A stretch of DNA of 64,000 nt from Acestrorhynchus altus (taxonomy: Eukaryota; Chordata; Actinopteri; Characiformes; Acestrorhynchidae): assembly GCA_034509495.1 (NCBI GenBank), contig CM067503.1, positions 20,591,692-20,655,691 of the forward strand. The letters run 5' to 3'. Each line of letters begins with the position of its first letter. Positions within the stretch are counted from its first letter, which is position 1. The notes beneath the pieces were generated by a model. It searched no databases and was not told the DNA's origin. It saw only the letters and a list, made by a program, of their open reading frames with translations. The position numbers and the translations under genes were made by a program. Positions 1 through 12,333 of this stretch are shown piece after piece.

Positions 1-272
1 ACTACTAATCGCTACAACAACTTCTGTTCTGGCACCAAAACTTCCCCTGGGAGTCCCTCACTGTCTTCAAACACAGACTGAAGACTCATCTGTTTCAGGA
101 GTATTTAACTCCATAAAGACATTTGTGTTCAACAGGATCTAAGCGTGAGGAATCTCTAGATTCAAGCCTCGTCTACTAGCTATGGATATTCTGAGTGAAC
201 AGCAAAGCACTTTTGTAAGTCGCTCTAGATAAGGGCGTCTGCTAAATGCCATCAATGTAAATGTAAACAATT
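1..272 (+). repeat. 3' end of a non-LTR retrotransposon, truncated by the window edge
   Basis: Bases around 61-110 encode FKHRLKTHLFQEYL, the C-terminal motif seen in many fish LINE reverse-transcriptase proteins. The rest is a 3' UTR ending in the tail with GCGTCTGCTAAATGCC followed by TGTAAATGTAAA. The reverse-complement copy at 33063-33252 shares most of this length, which defines the family within the window. Confidence 0.7.
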
Positions 273-497
273 TTGGCTTTTTTAGATGAACACAGATGGT
301 GACACCCCATTAACAAGGTATCTAGCTGTCTGCTGAGCATTTTATTGGACAAGCTATCCTCACAGCAACATCATTTTTCATAACACAACCTATTTTAAAG
401 AAATAAATAAATAAATGACTGCACACCAAGAACTTCAGGACACACCTTTCCTGTTTTTGTGGCTCACCGAAAAACAACACAGTTTTAGTGCTTTCCT

Positions 498-604
498 TGC
501 TCAACTAACCAGCTCATTAACAAGCCCAGAGTTACACAAGGTGTGTTAAAGCCGAAATGTGCAGGGTAGGGGTGCCTCCAGGACCAGGGTTGAGAAACAC
601 TGAA
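498..604. repeat. half copy of a palindromic MITE (GTTGAGAAACACTG end)
   Basis: It ends in CCAGGGTTGAGAAACACTG and shares GGTGTGTTAAAGC and the preceding ATTAACAAGCCC block with the copies at 1524-1688 and 1830-2098. It is a short non-autonomous DNA transposon relic; the other half is missing. Confidence 0.6.
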
Positions 605-1317
605 CTGTGCAACAGTGACACACGCGTAGGCTGTCTGTTTTTGTTTTTATTTTGGGGGGTTTATTTGTTGTTGTTTCATGTGATCATTACTAAATAACAT
701 TTGCAATTCTTTTTAACTGTCACTAAACTGATTTACTAACATGAGCTGGATAGAAAAGCACAAGACACACCCTCAGCCCCCTTGCGCATGTTTTGCAGCT
801 CCTCTGTGTAGAGAAGTATCTGTAGACCAGCTGTGAGTGGAGATGCTGGGTTGTTACCCCTGTCTCAAGTCAGAGTCCTCTATTAACTGTGTTCAGAAGT
901 CTGCTTACAGCATATGCAGTAGAGTTACTGGTGTTTCCAGTCTTTTTAAGAGTCAATCAGCTCTTTCAGGTCTAAACTAATGAGCAGAAATGTGAAGACT
1001 AAGTTGCCCACCTGCAAACTTGCCATTTTCTGCTGCACATTTCTTGTCTTTTGACTCCTGCGTTTCGCTCTGCTCCTTTGCAGACATGGTGGAAAAGTGC
1101 GTCTTCCCACTTTGGCTGCTTTAACCAGAAATCCAGCATGACGCTTAAAATCCGTGACGTGGAGCAGCAGCCAGGGGGCGTGTTTCTAAACTGTTTAATC
1201 CCACTGAGTCACAGCAGCAATAGAGCCCTCCTCTCCCCTCCCCGCACCTCCCCTCCCTGCCCTGCCCACAGGAGGAGCTCCCAGCCTGGGAGAGCTTTAC
1301 AGTTTAGAGGTGGATGA

Positions 1318-1810
1318 GGGTTCTTCAGTCAACGAAATGGTTCTACATAGAACCATGACCTCTCAAAATCCCTCTGCATGATTCAAGGGTTCTTCAGATC
1401 GATGGAGAACGTGCTCCAGAGGGTTCCACTCAGAACCTCTTGGACAAGGGTTCTATATGGTACCAAAAATCATAATAGTTACAATGGTAACCCTTTAAGG
1501 TGCCATATAGAACCCTCTATGGCAGTGTTTCCCAACTCTGTTGCTGCATATTTTAGAGCTTACCCTACTCCCCACACACCCGATTCAACTAATCAGTTCA
1601 TCAACAAGCCCTTCAGGGATACAGGGGTGTGTTAAAGCTGAAACGTGCAAGGCATGCAGGCCTCCAGGAACAGGGTTGGGAAACACTGCTCTACAGCACA
1701 TACTCCATTAATCTGAAGAACCTTTACAAGAACCCTTTCATCATGCAAAGGTTTCTTTGAGTATTCGTGGTTCAACACAGAATCACTTCACTTTTTTCTG
1801 AAGAACCCTA
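1318..1810. repeat. GGTTCT/AGAACC-rich interspersed repeat with a nested MITE
   Basis: The stretch has many alternating GGTTCT and AGAACC words (for example GGGTTCTTCAG, ATAGAACCCT, AAGAACCCTTT), forming an imperfect foldback typical of a widespread teleost repeat. A second repeat at 1524-1688, with ends GTGTTTCCCAAC and GTTGGGAAACACTG, is inserted in it. A related shorter piece lies near 22600-22710. Confidence 0.55.
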
Positions 1811-1829
1811 CATTTTAAAGTGTGTAGTG

Positions 1830-2098
1830 CAGTGTTTCTCAACCCTGGTCCAGGAGGCACCCCTGCCCTGCACTTTAGTGCTTTCCATTTACATTTACAT
1901 TTACATTTGCGGCATTTAGCAGACGCCCTTATCCAGAGCGACTTACAAAAGAGCGACTTTCCCTGCTCCCAACACACCTTATTCTACTAATAGCTTATTA
2001 ACAAGTCCTTTCAGAGTTACAAGGGGTGTGTTAAAGCAGATAATCCACTAAAATGTGCAAGGCAGGGGTACCTCCAGGGTCAGGACTGGGAAACACTG
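1830..2098. repeat. palindromic MITE carrying a nested retrotransposon tail
   Basis: The ends CAGTGTTTCTCAACCCTGG and CAGGACTGGGAAACACTG are inverted repeats. Inside, 1889-1948 holds the TTTACATTTACATTT..GGCATTTAGCAGACGC tail also seen at 222-272 and 33063-33120, so a LINE-type 3' tail appears to have landed in the element. No clear 8-bp target duplication remains. Confidence 0.6.
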
Positions 2099-2214
2099 CA
2101 CTAGTTCAAAACATTTTGAATATTGTGAAAACATTTGTCTTCATAATTTCATTCATAAAGGTAAACTGTTGCATTTTATGTTCATGAGACGTACAATGGA
2201 AAAAAAGAGTTTTG

Positions 2215-2470
2215 AACAGCATTGCTATGTCTGATCCACTCATACCAGCATAACACACACTAACATGTCAGTATCACTGGAGAAAGATCCACTACCCTGC
2301 TCTGTGGTGGTTCTGACCATTGATGAGCAGAGTGAAAGAAGCCTAACAAACTATGCAGAGAAACAGATGAACTACAGTCTGTAATTAAAGACCTGCACAG
2401 CGCTACTGTATGGCAAGTGGGTCTGATAAAATGGACAATGATTATAGTAACAAGGTCATTATAGTCATAA
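2215..2470. repeat. interspersed repeat (CTCTGTGGTGGTTCTGACCATTG family)
   Basis: It is a decayed teleost repeat. The part with ACAGTCTGTAATT..GGCAAGTGGGTCTGATAAAATGG is also present at 61553-61650, which shows it is dispersed. No coding potential was seen. Confidence 0.5.
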
Positions 2471-2727
2471 GCCTTGATGTTGGAAATGAAAGTGTAAAAT
2501 ATAATTAAAAATACATTTTTGTCTTACAATACCCTGAATGAACCCCTTCACAATTAATTCAAAACACATATTTTAGGGTAAAATATTATTTCATAACTAC
2601 CATAAACCACCATCCCTGAAATACCATTTCAGGCTTTTCTGGGCAAGTTCTCTTGAACTGAGCATAATAGGAGGTTTTCCCCTCATTATGCAGTAACAGC
2701 CTCTAGTCTTCTCAGAAGGTGTTAAAA

Positions 2728-2835
2728 AACTAGATCAGTGTTTCTCAAACTTGTTCCTGGAGGCACCCATGCCCTGCATGTTTTCTGGTTTTCTTGCTTT
2801 AACGCACGCCCTGCTCTTGTTATTAAGCTGGGAAG
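2728..2835. repeat. half copy of the palindromic MITE
   Basis: It starts with CAGTGTTTCTCAAACTTG followed by CTGGAGGCACCCATGCCCTGC, matching the left end of the 1830-2098 element; the right half is lost. Confidence 0.5.
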
Positions 2836-3445
2836 GAAAAGTGATAAAATATGTTTTTAATTCACAATAGTTTTGATTAATGTCATTTAAGATACAATAT
2901 TTTGTATCTTAAAATGTTTTCATACATTTAACAATATACAACTAGCTTCAGTGGTGGTTCTGTTAAAAGTTCATTAAATGGCTGCAAAACTAAAATTTGA
3001 GTTGTAGGCAAGGCAAGCCCTGGTTCCTATCGGCACTATTGTAAAGACATTCAAGTTTGTATGTATCTCTGCATTTCACATCATTCCATTCCGAATGACT
3101 TTGTTTACATCTGCACGATTGAATTATGCAGACACTTTGAAAAATTGATGGAATTCCACTTTGAACATTTTAAACTAAACCATCTCTTAACCACCTCTTT
3201 AACCACAGTGAGCTGTCTATAAGGCCCTGGGAGCTTTCTGTGCTTTCTGTGCTCCTGTCAACTTTCTGCTCCTATGAGTTTTGGTCAAAACTCTTGACTA
3301 ATTCAGGATTTTCCTCCTAAAATATAGTTTAGTTTTGTGTTATGGTGCCATCTATTGGTGTACTAGACCATCTGACATGGTTTAAATGGTTTGTTTCACC
3401 ACCTCATGATGATTATTTTACACAACAGCCATTTGTCCTGACCTA

Positions 3446-3492
<47 letters not shown>

Positions 3493-4210
3493 CATATGAG
3501 TGAGGTATAAACTGATGGAGCGAACAAGTGGGGTGTCAAGAAATCAAGACAACGTCTGCATGTGTAAAATTACAGAATTTCAATCCTACTTTCTTTCAAC
3601 CTTGCAAATTGGCGGTGTTAGAACAAGAGCAGAACTGGAACACAGTACGTTACAGAACAGACAAGACCTACAGGGCTGCTGTTTACCTGTAAACATCTGC
3701 AGCCAGAACTGGAGCACCAGTGGGTAACCTCAGCGTATCTGGGACTAGACTATAAATGGTTGGGCTATAATTACATTTTAATTATGAAGTGGAGCAATAA
3801 GCATGCCCAGATTAGAAGAGGATCAGTTCTGAGGAGAAATTCAGAAGATCAGCAATGCAGAAAGGACAGAGTCAGAAGGAATGGTTCAGAAACAGATCAA
3901 CATCAACAAGCTGTCAACAAAATAGTGCATGCTCAGTACTTTTATGGATTGTTGCATGTGCTGGTGTAGTATAGTGGATAACAACACTGTCCTACACGTG
4001 CTACAAATGGGTTTGATTCCCCAGCAGGACAAGCTTGACACCAAGACACCAGCCAGAGTCCTCGGGAACATTATTTCAGTGGAAGCTGATCTGGAAAAGA
4101 GTGTCCTAAATGTAAATATTGTCATGTCCAACTGCAAATGCAATGAACACATCCTGCTGAAAGCAACACTGAAACGTGTGATGGGTTATTCAGACAGACA
4201 GCTGAGTATC
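2836..4210. other. gene-free stretch with one CA microsatellite
   Basis: It contains only short, uninformative ORFs. A (CA)n tract of about 42 bases lies at 3448-3489. Nothing else was recognised. Confidence 0.4.
3448..3489. repeat. (CA)n microsatellite
   Basis: About 21 CA units. Confidence 0.95.
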
Positions 4211-4344
4211 CGTCTGCTGTGGAAGCTGGAAACCTGGTGAAGACTTCAGGAGTTCACACCAGGCAGCCAGCTCAATCACAGAGCTGCTCTCTCCAGGCTC
4301 GCCTCTCACACTCACCGTGTTTGCCCAGGTTGCCGTTCAGCTCC

Positions 4345-4544
4345 ATGGTGTTCACGGCGGTTGTGTTGTGCGCGTTTATTCCCGGTTTAGGAGCTGCACA
4401 CGGACTGCCAGCAGAAGCAGCTTTTGCTCCGAGCTTCTCCTGCGTCTGCTGGAGTTTCTGTGTCCAACCTCAGCAGCGCACACCCTCCCAACACCGGTCC
4501 TACAAGTCGTCATTGATAAGCCTGTTTTCAGACGGGAGGGTAGT
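4345..4544 (+). other. doubtful first-exon-like ORF with signal-peptide character
   Basis: From an ATG at 4345 the reading frame starts MVFTAVVLCAFIPGLGAAHG: a hydrophobic core followed by a small-residue AxA-like cleavage pattern. The local sequence is richer in GC than its surroundings, and a possible donor (G^GTAGTG) follows near 4543. No second exon was found between here and dlec1 and no family was recognised. It may be chance, a decayed exon, or a minor gene. The ORF stays open to 4776 but the later part is AT-rich and looks non-coding. Confidence 0.15.
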
Positions 4545-4771
4545 GGCCACTAACATTTACTCGTGTAGAGACATGCACTTTAGAGTTCTGCTGGATCTGT
4601 GCTTTAATTCAGCTTTGAAGTGTATCTGTGAGGAAGAGTGTACTTTCCATCTTTCTCATAATATTAATCTGCGAATTATTCTCGGTTGTTCTATTTATAT
4701 TCTTACATTCTTCATCTCCAGTGGAGTTTTCTCTCTCCATAACTTCTCTGATGGTATCCCAGGACCTTGTC

Positions 4772-5190
4772 GCTAAGTGGTTGATATGGTATTTCAGGTG
4801 GTTGCTGGCATGTCGCTAGGTGGTTGCTATGGCATCCCAGGTGTTTGCAGGGGTGTTGCTGGGTGGTTGCTATTGTATTCCAGGTGTTTGCAGGGGTGTT
4901 GCTGGGTGGTTGCTATGGCATCCCAGGTGGTTGCTTTAGTGTTGCTAGCGGGTTGCTATGGTATTCCAGGTGATTGCTGGGGTGTCGCTAGGTGGTTGCT
5001 ATGGTATTCCAAGAGGTTGGTGTAGTGTTGTTAGCTGGTTACAGTGGTATGCCATGTGATTGCTGTGATATCCCAGGTGGTTGCTCTGGCATCCCAAGTG
5101 GTTGCTGTGGTGTTGCTAGGTGGTTGCTATGGCATCCCCTTGGTGGTTGTTGTAGTTTTGTTAGGTGGTTGCTATGATATCCTGTTGTAT
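4772..5190 (+). repeat. minisatellite, about 43-bp unit, roughly 9-10 copies
   Basis: The unit contains GGTGGTTGCTATGGCATCCC, then AGGTGTTTGCAGGGGTGTTGCT. Adjacent copies in the left half are close to identical and diverge toward the right. Because 43 is not a multiple of three, the ORFs across it are not credible coding sequence. Confidence 0.85.
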
Positions 5191-5940
5191 GGTATGCTGT
5201 CTGAATAATTATATTGGATTTAATGGAAGAAAAGTAACGCTATCTTCAGTTGTTTCTAAATCAGGATTAATATTACGTTCCACTACTGTTCTATACGTTA
5301 CTGAGCACCTAAGTATTTTGTGACCTTCTACTTTTGCCCTCCTTATGCCTTATGGCCTATGAAACTCTGGTCATCAGTACTAATATATTCCATTCAAAAG
5401 TATTCATTCTTCTAATGAATGAATGAACTTATTTTACAGTGAAGCCTTAATTGACATAGGGGTTTATTTATCATCTGAAAAAAGCACCATTTCAAAGTGA
5501 GAGGTGTGAGCTGAATCAACACAATAGACCGAGCTTAAATACAAAAAATGAAAGTAAATGTGAAAGAGAAGGTAACTAGACAGTGTTGTGCAGTGAACTC
5601 CACAGAAAAAACATGCTTAGATAGATTGGTCAATAGATAGTCAATAGATTGGCCTTGTTGTTTTTATCTTCCCTTCGACGTGTTGGTCAGTGTACAGTTC
5701 CATATATATTGTCTGAACCCTATTAGAATATTTATACCACTGAGGGAATATGTTCCTTTCCCACAAATCTTTCCTTCTCATCACATTATCACAGGGACTG
5801 GAATGTTTGGCTTTAGATAACTGGAAATGTTAAAATGAGAGACCTTTCAGCTTCTATCACGTTTTGATCATGTTGGTCTTATGACCTTATTTGTGGCTGT
5901 ATTGGACCAACTGAAGTCTTTGCTACGCTATATGTACAGA
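5191..5940. other. gene-free stretch
   Basis: AT-rich DNA with no ORF, RNA or clear repeat that I can support. Confidence 0.4.
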
Positions 5941-5959
5941 TGTATTGAGACATCTGCGC

Positions 5960-6230
5960 ATTCATTGATTCTTCTGAAATCAAGAGTATTAAAAAGAGTT
6001 TCTCCTGCTTTTGGTGGAGTAACCATCTCTATTGTCCAGGGACTAGATTTTCTACTAGATTTTGGAGGATTGCTGTGAGAATTTGATTTTATTCAACACA
6101 AGACTGTTATATGGTTAGGATGTTGGATGTTCACCACCTCACCCCACCTCATCCCCAACCCATCCCAAAAGTATTCAATGGAGCTCCATCACTCTAGAGC
6201 ATTAGAGGCCAATAGGTTTATGTTTATCTT
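5960..6230 (+). repeat. interspersed repeat (TTTCTCCTGCTTTTGGTGGAG family), copy A
   Basis: It carries TCTCCTGCTTTTGGTGGAGT, then ATTGTCCAGGGA, TCACCACCTCACCCCACC and ATGGAGCTCCATCACTC. The same word order occurs in part at 26180-26290 and, in reverse complement, at 63000-63295. Confidence 0.6.
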
Positions 6231-8800
6231 CATGTTCAGATTCTTCTAACTCACATTTTTAGTACTGCACCTCAGTTTAGTCAAAAGTGTAGAATTCACT
6301 TCTTCATCTTGGACATCAAGCTCACAAATTCCTGACAAATGGAGCAGATGTTTAATTGGTGTGCCACATTAATTTCTGGGTGTTTTTCCCCTCAAATCCT
6401 TTGGTTTTTGGTTAGCTCCAAATTATAGCCAGACAAATCATTTAAAAATAAATTTCCCTAACTAAATTTGATACAAAATCTAAACACAATTTTATGTGTA
6501 AAGTGGTTGTTATACTCCAACATTCTTAAATTGTATGACTTTTTAAAATGAATAGTAAAGTTTTAATGAAGATCCCATCCCAACACTGTTAATCCTCTAC
6601 CCATTGTTTTAGGAATGTATTGCTGAGAAAATATAAGCATATTTACTTCAACTACAAATAGCCTATATTTTACTACATTGCTTGTGTTTTATGGCATGAA
6701 CTTGTGCTTCTAAGAAAAAAATCTTTAATAAGGTATAGAACCTTTATATTATGTAGACATTCTTTAAACTTGTAAAGGGTTTTTCATGTGCAAATCTTGT
6801 TTACAAAAGTATCCCTTTAAAGGAATTCATAGATTTAACCATCTGTAGAAAACATATTGTAGTGACAGCACAATAGTTCAGTATGTATTAATATCTAAAA
6901 AATTATGGGATGCTTTAGAGTTTTAGATTTTTGGGCATGAGCAGTTTAAATTGCTTCTTTTTTCTTGCTAGCAGATGCAGAAGGAAGCCATCAAGCAATC
7001 AATCTACTGCAATCTGAGTTGAGAGTTGGTTGCATTTTATAGCCTGAAGCTGGCTGGACTATGCAGGATGGAATGTACTCTGCAGAGATTCACAATCGCT
7101 ATATGATGAGTTGGTGTATTGCATGTTGTACTGAACATTGATGACCACAAACGCCATGCAATGCCGATTAGAAAACATTGGCAAGACTCCTAATGCTGCA
7201 TTCATTTCTGCAGTACAATTAGAATAAGAACTTTAGAAGTTCATTTGGTTCTATTCTTGTGTGGCTTGTTATACTGCTGTTTATTTCTGTTTATGACTCT
7301 CTTTATTGTAGCTCAAAAGATAAAATCAGAATCAAATATTAAACTGATTTCATAAGAAGGTGAGAGTTGAATCTCCTCCCTCAAAGCAGTACTTGGAAAA
7401 CACAAATAGAGGTATTGTTATCATCAGAATACAAAACTCAGTATGTTTATTAATAGCATGTCCTAGAGCTCACATGAAAATATTGCACTGCAAATAATAT
7501 ACCCTGGTAGAATTACAATTCAGAGCCATCTGTGTTATTGTGTGAAGCACTGCTAATGAAAGAAGCAGTCCTAAAGGAACCATCACTGTGCAAGCAAGCA
7601 TGATTGTTTGCATTTATGAGTAGGGCAATGGTTAATTCCGTAGTCTGTATCCCTACACAAGCTGCTTATTCATGTAGGCTGAAGTCAACAAGGCAAAAAG
7701 AATGTGTTAAAAAAAAACAAAGAAAGGTGTGGTTACTGTAGGCTACGAGTGTACTCCATTTTTACGTCAGCTGTGTGCTAATGCCCCACACCAGCTCAGG
7801 CTGTAAGAGCTTCTTGATCAGCTCCACATCCTTACAGACCTACAGTGTTGATTTGTCTTTTTACAATGGATATAAACACCTATGTGCTTTGGCAGATCTG
7901 ATTTTCTTCTTTCAAAGAAAAAAGCTTCACATGTTTATCTGATGCTGGTAGTGTTGGTGATCTGTAAGACATACACTGTGGTTAGGGGTTACATTTTTAC
8001 TCAATATTTTGATCTCCATTTTGAAAAATTAATTTTACCTCTGACCTTTATTAGATTGTCCTCTGTCTAACCTGGGTTCCTGGAAACGTCTTATTTTAAG
8101 AAACTGACTCAAATGCATTCTTAATCCAGTTTGACCAGTCAAACCTCTCATACATTGTTGTGTTATTGGCAACACAGCCAACTACTGTAAGATAACTTTC
8201 AGTCTCTGAAAAGAAAGGTACTCAACTGTGGTCTGCAAGGTTTCACACACCCTGAAGGGTGGGCAGCCACTTCAGTATCCAGGCAGGTTGGGTTTGGGTT
8301 TGGTTAAGGATGAGAAAGTGTTGTTGCTCATCTCACCTGATGCCCTCGCTTTCTCCCTCCTTTCTTTCCAGTCCTGAGTAGCTCCAGCCAGTAACTTGGC
8401 TGCCTAAAATGTTTTGCCCCAAGAAAGAGACTTGCTCAAAAATCTGGGTCTCCTGTCTGGTAGCTTTTTGCTTTCCCACTGGCCTGGTCCAAATCAAACT
8501 ATTACTGCCACTGTGCATTATTGTAATACAATAATTCATAAAATTGAATTCCTTAAAATTTGCACTATTGTAGGAATTTTATTGCATTACTGGTGTTGTG
8601 AAATTTTGCTTTGGAAACGTTATACTATTGAATTTTGAGTCATAATTTCCAAGAAAAAACACATACGTCATTTTTTTTGCTTTTTGCTCATTTTCAAAAG
8701 ACATGTTGGGTTTCAATGCTATTTTGAAAAATAAAAAGGTAGTCAGAGAACCAGTTTTGTGACTGTAATGTTGCCAGATTGATTCACTGAACTGGCAGGA
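6231..8800. other. gene-free stretch
   Basis: AT-rich sequence without convincing coding, RNA or repeat signals by eye. Confidence 0.4.
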
Positions 8801-8803
8801 CAT

Positions 8804-9030
8804 GAGTCAAGTGCCCTTGAGCAAAGCACTTAAGTCTGCAGATGCTCCCTGGGCACCTTGAATAGGGCTGCCCACTGCTGCGGGCAAGCGCTCACTGCCC
8901 TCTTGTGTGTGAATTCATTAGGGAGTATGTGTGTGTTTCACTCCATGGATGACTAAAAGGCACAGGACAAATTCCCCTGTGTAAGCGCAGTGGGTCTATG
9001 TGCACATTTATATTTACATAAAAAATTGAG
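8804..9030. repeat. short interspersed repeat (GGGCTGCCCACTGCT family)
   Basis: The order of words GAGCAAAGCACTTAA, AGGGCTGCCCACTGCTGCGG, TTTCACTCCATGGATG and CAAATTCCCC is typical of a widespread teleost SINE-like repeat. Only one copy was seen here, so the call rests on memory of the family. Confidence 0.5.
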
Positions 9031-10575
9031 CACATACAGAAGTAATGTCTTGCACTGTGGCATCGTGCCGCCATGTTTGCTACAGCAACATGCCAAAATC
9101 CATCCCATGTAGCTTAAATATTCTCACTCAGTTTCTGCAGCTTTTGCAGTAGGGCTGAAGTATTGATAGCACCTTCAAAAGCATTCTCCAATGCTATCCT
9201 TCTTGAACTCTTCTCTGAGACCTACTTTGCTTGCAAAGGATGCTACCAGCACAAAAGCACGAGTCAGAATGGAAAGCACGTGCATGGAAATGAACTTATA
9301 AAATAGTCATGTACATCGATAAGGCATGTCCTCACTTATGCAGTCATCCCAAGTCTCTTGTTCTGGTTTGCCTGTTCTCTGCAAAGAGTCTGCTAGTCAG
9401 CCAATCAGTTTTCAGTGTCAGTGTTAGTTCAGAGAATGAGAGAAGAAGCATCATGGCAGAGGCAGAGAAATCGCAGGCACAGCCTTCCAAAAAGATACAA
9501 AACCCATTTCAAAGTGAACCCCATTAAAATTGAAAAACAATAAAAGTCTTGCCCACTTTATTGTGTGACATAGTGACTTCAGCATTGCCCATGGTGAGCT
9601 AAATGGTTGTATGTTGAAGTGAGTTCATTTAGTCGGGGTCTGGGTCAGGGGTACGCCTTCACCTACATGCACATCTGAGCAGGAAACTTGAATCATTTGC
9701 ATGACTCATGATGTCAACCCTAGTCACCATCAACAATTGTTTTGACAGTGAGTCAAACCAAAACAATTTTCTTGTGCTTTTACATTTTTAATATTCATAT
9801 CACTGTAAAATCAAGCTGTCAACTATAATAGGGGCTGTACAAACACACAGTGTTGAAAACTAAAAGACTAAAAGTACATTTCCATTACCAATAAAATAGA
9901 CTGTATAAAACAGTCTTTGTTTTTTTTGATTTTTTGATAATGTACCCACAGTTTCACATTGGCAACATTGACTGATTGCTCTAATATATTTCAAAGAGTC
10001 AGTATACAAGAAACATATCTCTCTGATTTGCTCCTAACAAAAGCAAAAATGAGGAAACCTGGATCATGTTTAAGATGCAGTTACAGACAGGCCCTCAACT
10101 GTGTAGCTCAGTATAGTGTTTTCATATTGTAACATTTCTACTCTTGTTATAGTGTGATTGGGAGGAAAATATTCTACTATACTAGGGGTAAAAGCAACAC
10201 GCAGAGTTTGAGGTCTCTTTCAAATGAATTAAAAAGCTGAACTTCAATTATCAATGTCGCAAACAAACGCCAAAAAATGCCACAAGCCATCATCCTTATA
10301 TCACCTTTGGGCTTTCAGAGTGTGTAGCAGAGCCTGGACCTCAATGTAAAAAATACACTGGGTCAAAAAGTACTGTGTCACTAAACAATGAAAAATAAAT
10401 ATCTGCATAAATATTTATTTGAGCTGGTTAATGGGACTTCTGCTCCTGAAGCTCTGCGCAGAGTGACTGCAGAACGGGGCTGTACAAAGTAACTTTGACC
10501 TTTACAGGACTGTAAGCTGTCGCCTGTGAACGGGGTTTGTTTTTAACAGAGTTCATGGTGGAGAACAGCTGCTCA
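9031..10575. other. gene-free stretch
   Basis: Nothing recognised other than short ORFs without family resemblance. Confidence 0.4.
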
Positions 10576-11790
10576 ATCAATCAGTCAATCAATCAAAGTT
10601 TATTTGAATATCGCTTTTTACAACAAAGCAGTTGTCAAGGAGCTGTTTTACAGAAATCTGGCTCCAAGCCTCAAATGAGCAGCCAGCGGGCAACAGTGGC
10701 AAGGAAAAAACCAAGGGAGAAACCTTGAGCGGAACCAAGGCTCAAGAGAGGAACCCACCCTCCTCTGGTCGACAGCAGAGAGCACAGATATAATCAAATG
10801 AAAGCTTAGTCTTAGTATGGACGTCCATGCAGGTTAAGTATTCTAAGCTGGCAGTAGAGTCTTAGATGTGGGATGAGTAGACATCTGGGTAGAATCATTC
10901 AGAAAAAGCTTCACAGGGGGGCATGGACCAATATCAGCCAGGCCACAGGGGCAGTTCAGGACATGGGGGAAGGGAGGGATAAAATTTAGTGACTCCAGAT
11001 TGTCTGGTGTACCATAAAAAAAGAGTCAGTAGATGAGGTGTTAACAAAAAGCCTACGTAAAGAGAAAGGTTTTTAGTCGAGATTTAAAGACAGAGAGTGT
11101 GTCTGAGTCCTAAACAGTAGCAGGAAGGTTATTCCAGAGTTGGGAGGTTTTATAAGAGAAAGCTTGACCCCCTGCAGTTTTCAAGGTAGGCCTGCATCTT
11201 GTGAACAAAGTGTACTTGATGGACTGTATGGTTTTAGAAGGTCTTTTAGTTGTGGGGCTAAACCATTGAGTGACTTGTAAGTTAGGAGCAATATTTAATA
11301 GGAAGCCAATGGAGGGTTGAGAGAACAGGACTAATGGGGTCAAATTTCCGAGTTCTGTTGAGAACTCTAGCAGCTGCATTTTGTAATAATTGGAGCTTCT
11401 GTAATGATTTTCCTGAACGACCAGCCAGAAGGGCATTGCAATAGTGCAGCCTTTTTTAAATGCATACACCAGTATCTCAGCTATTTTGTGGGAAAGTGCT
11501 TTACGCAATTTGGTAATACTGCCTAATTGAAAGAATCATTACTACATTACTAATGTGATTATCAAATGAGAGGTCAGTGTCAAACACAAACCCGAGGACT
11601 TTTACAGTGGAGCTGGGAAGAATTGAGAAACCATCTAGATTAATAGGAATATTGGATTTTTGGGCCCTAGTATTAAAATCTCTGTTTTTTTCAGAGATAC
11701 ATATGTGGATCCAAAGATTGACAGGACTCCAAATGCCCATTTCTTCATGTTTATTTAGGTGTCAGGGATGGCCTTCCATGTTTCAAACAC
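10576..11790 (-). mobile_element. degraded non-LTR retrotransposon, 3' part including end of reverse-transcriptase ORF
   Basis: Read on the minus strand, 11740-11501 gives VKVLGFVFDTDLSFDNHISN, the conserved VKNLGVxFDxxLSFxxHI block that follows the RT domain in L2/CR1-like fish LINEs. After a frameshift near 11505 the next frame (11508-11110) ends in GGQAFSYKTSQLWNNLP, another family hallmark (AFSxxAPKLWNSLP). Downstream, SDTLSVFKSRLKTFLF is encoded near 11100-11050. The 3' UTR runs to a short TGATTGAT-type tail at about 10576-10596. The 5' half is absent and the frame is broken, so the copy is dead. The 3' UTR resembles 43740-43965. Confidence 0.8.
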
Positions 11791-12260
11791 AGGTTTGTCC
11801 AGTGTTTAGGTTCTCAATATCACTCCATTTTTGATTCTGAACAAGAGTGACCTTCTGACGGGCAACAAGATCTCACATGTCTTTGTCAGTTGTGTCAGCC
11901 AGATCCAGATTCAGATCCGGTTGATTTACTCCTGCCATGTTGTGGCAGGTAAACTGGCTTCCGTGAGTGTGACACTTATTTTGAGCGACGAAAAATAATA
12001 AAATATAGTTTGATTTTAATATTTGAAGATCACAATAATCTTCCAATTTAGAACTGAAATTTTAAAAAAGAACTAACACAAATAAAATACACTTCAATTA
12101 AATACTTATAGTTTAGTTTCCCAAACCACGCAGAGCCGCGGTATAAGGATGAAGAAAAAAAAAAACAGAATTATGCTGGTTGAATAATATGAAATCAATC
12201 ATTACACTTTATACTTGACATGCCAAAAGTCATAGCAGTATATAAACTGATCATGAAAGT

Positions 12261-12333
12261 GTTGCCTCAGGCTTGGACTTGGAACGGCCACAGCTGTAAA
12301 CTGTGGCCGTTCCAAGTCCAAGCCTGAGGCAAC
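12261..12333. repeat. perfect 33-bp inverted repeat with 7-base loop
   Basis: The left arm at 12261-12293 (starting GTTGCCTCAGGCTTGGACTT) is exactly the reverse complement of the right arm at 12301-12333, with CTGTAAA between. All 33 positions pair. The arms are GC-richer than the AT-rich surroundings. It could fold as a hairpin in RNA or extrude as a cruciform in DNA. No flanking element ends were recognised. Confidence 0.9.

Noticed and set aside
1051..1317. GC-rich plus-strand ORF of 88 residues
   Set aside because: It has a CT/CCCTCC-rich low-complexity second half and no recognisable domain; surrounding sequence is repeats.
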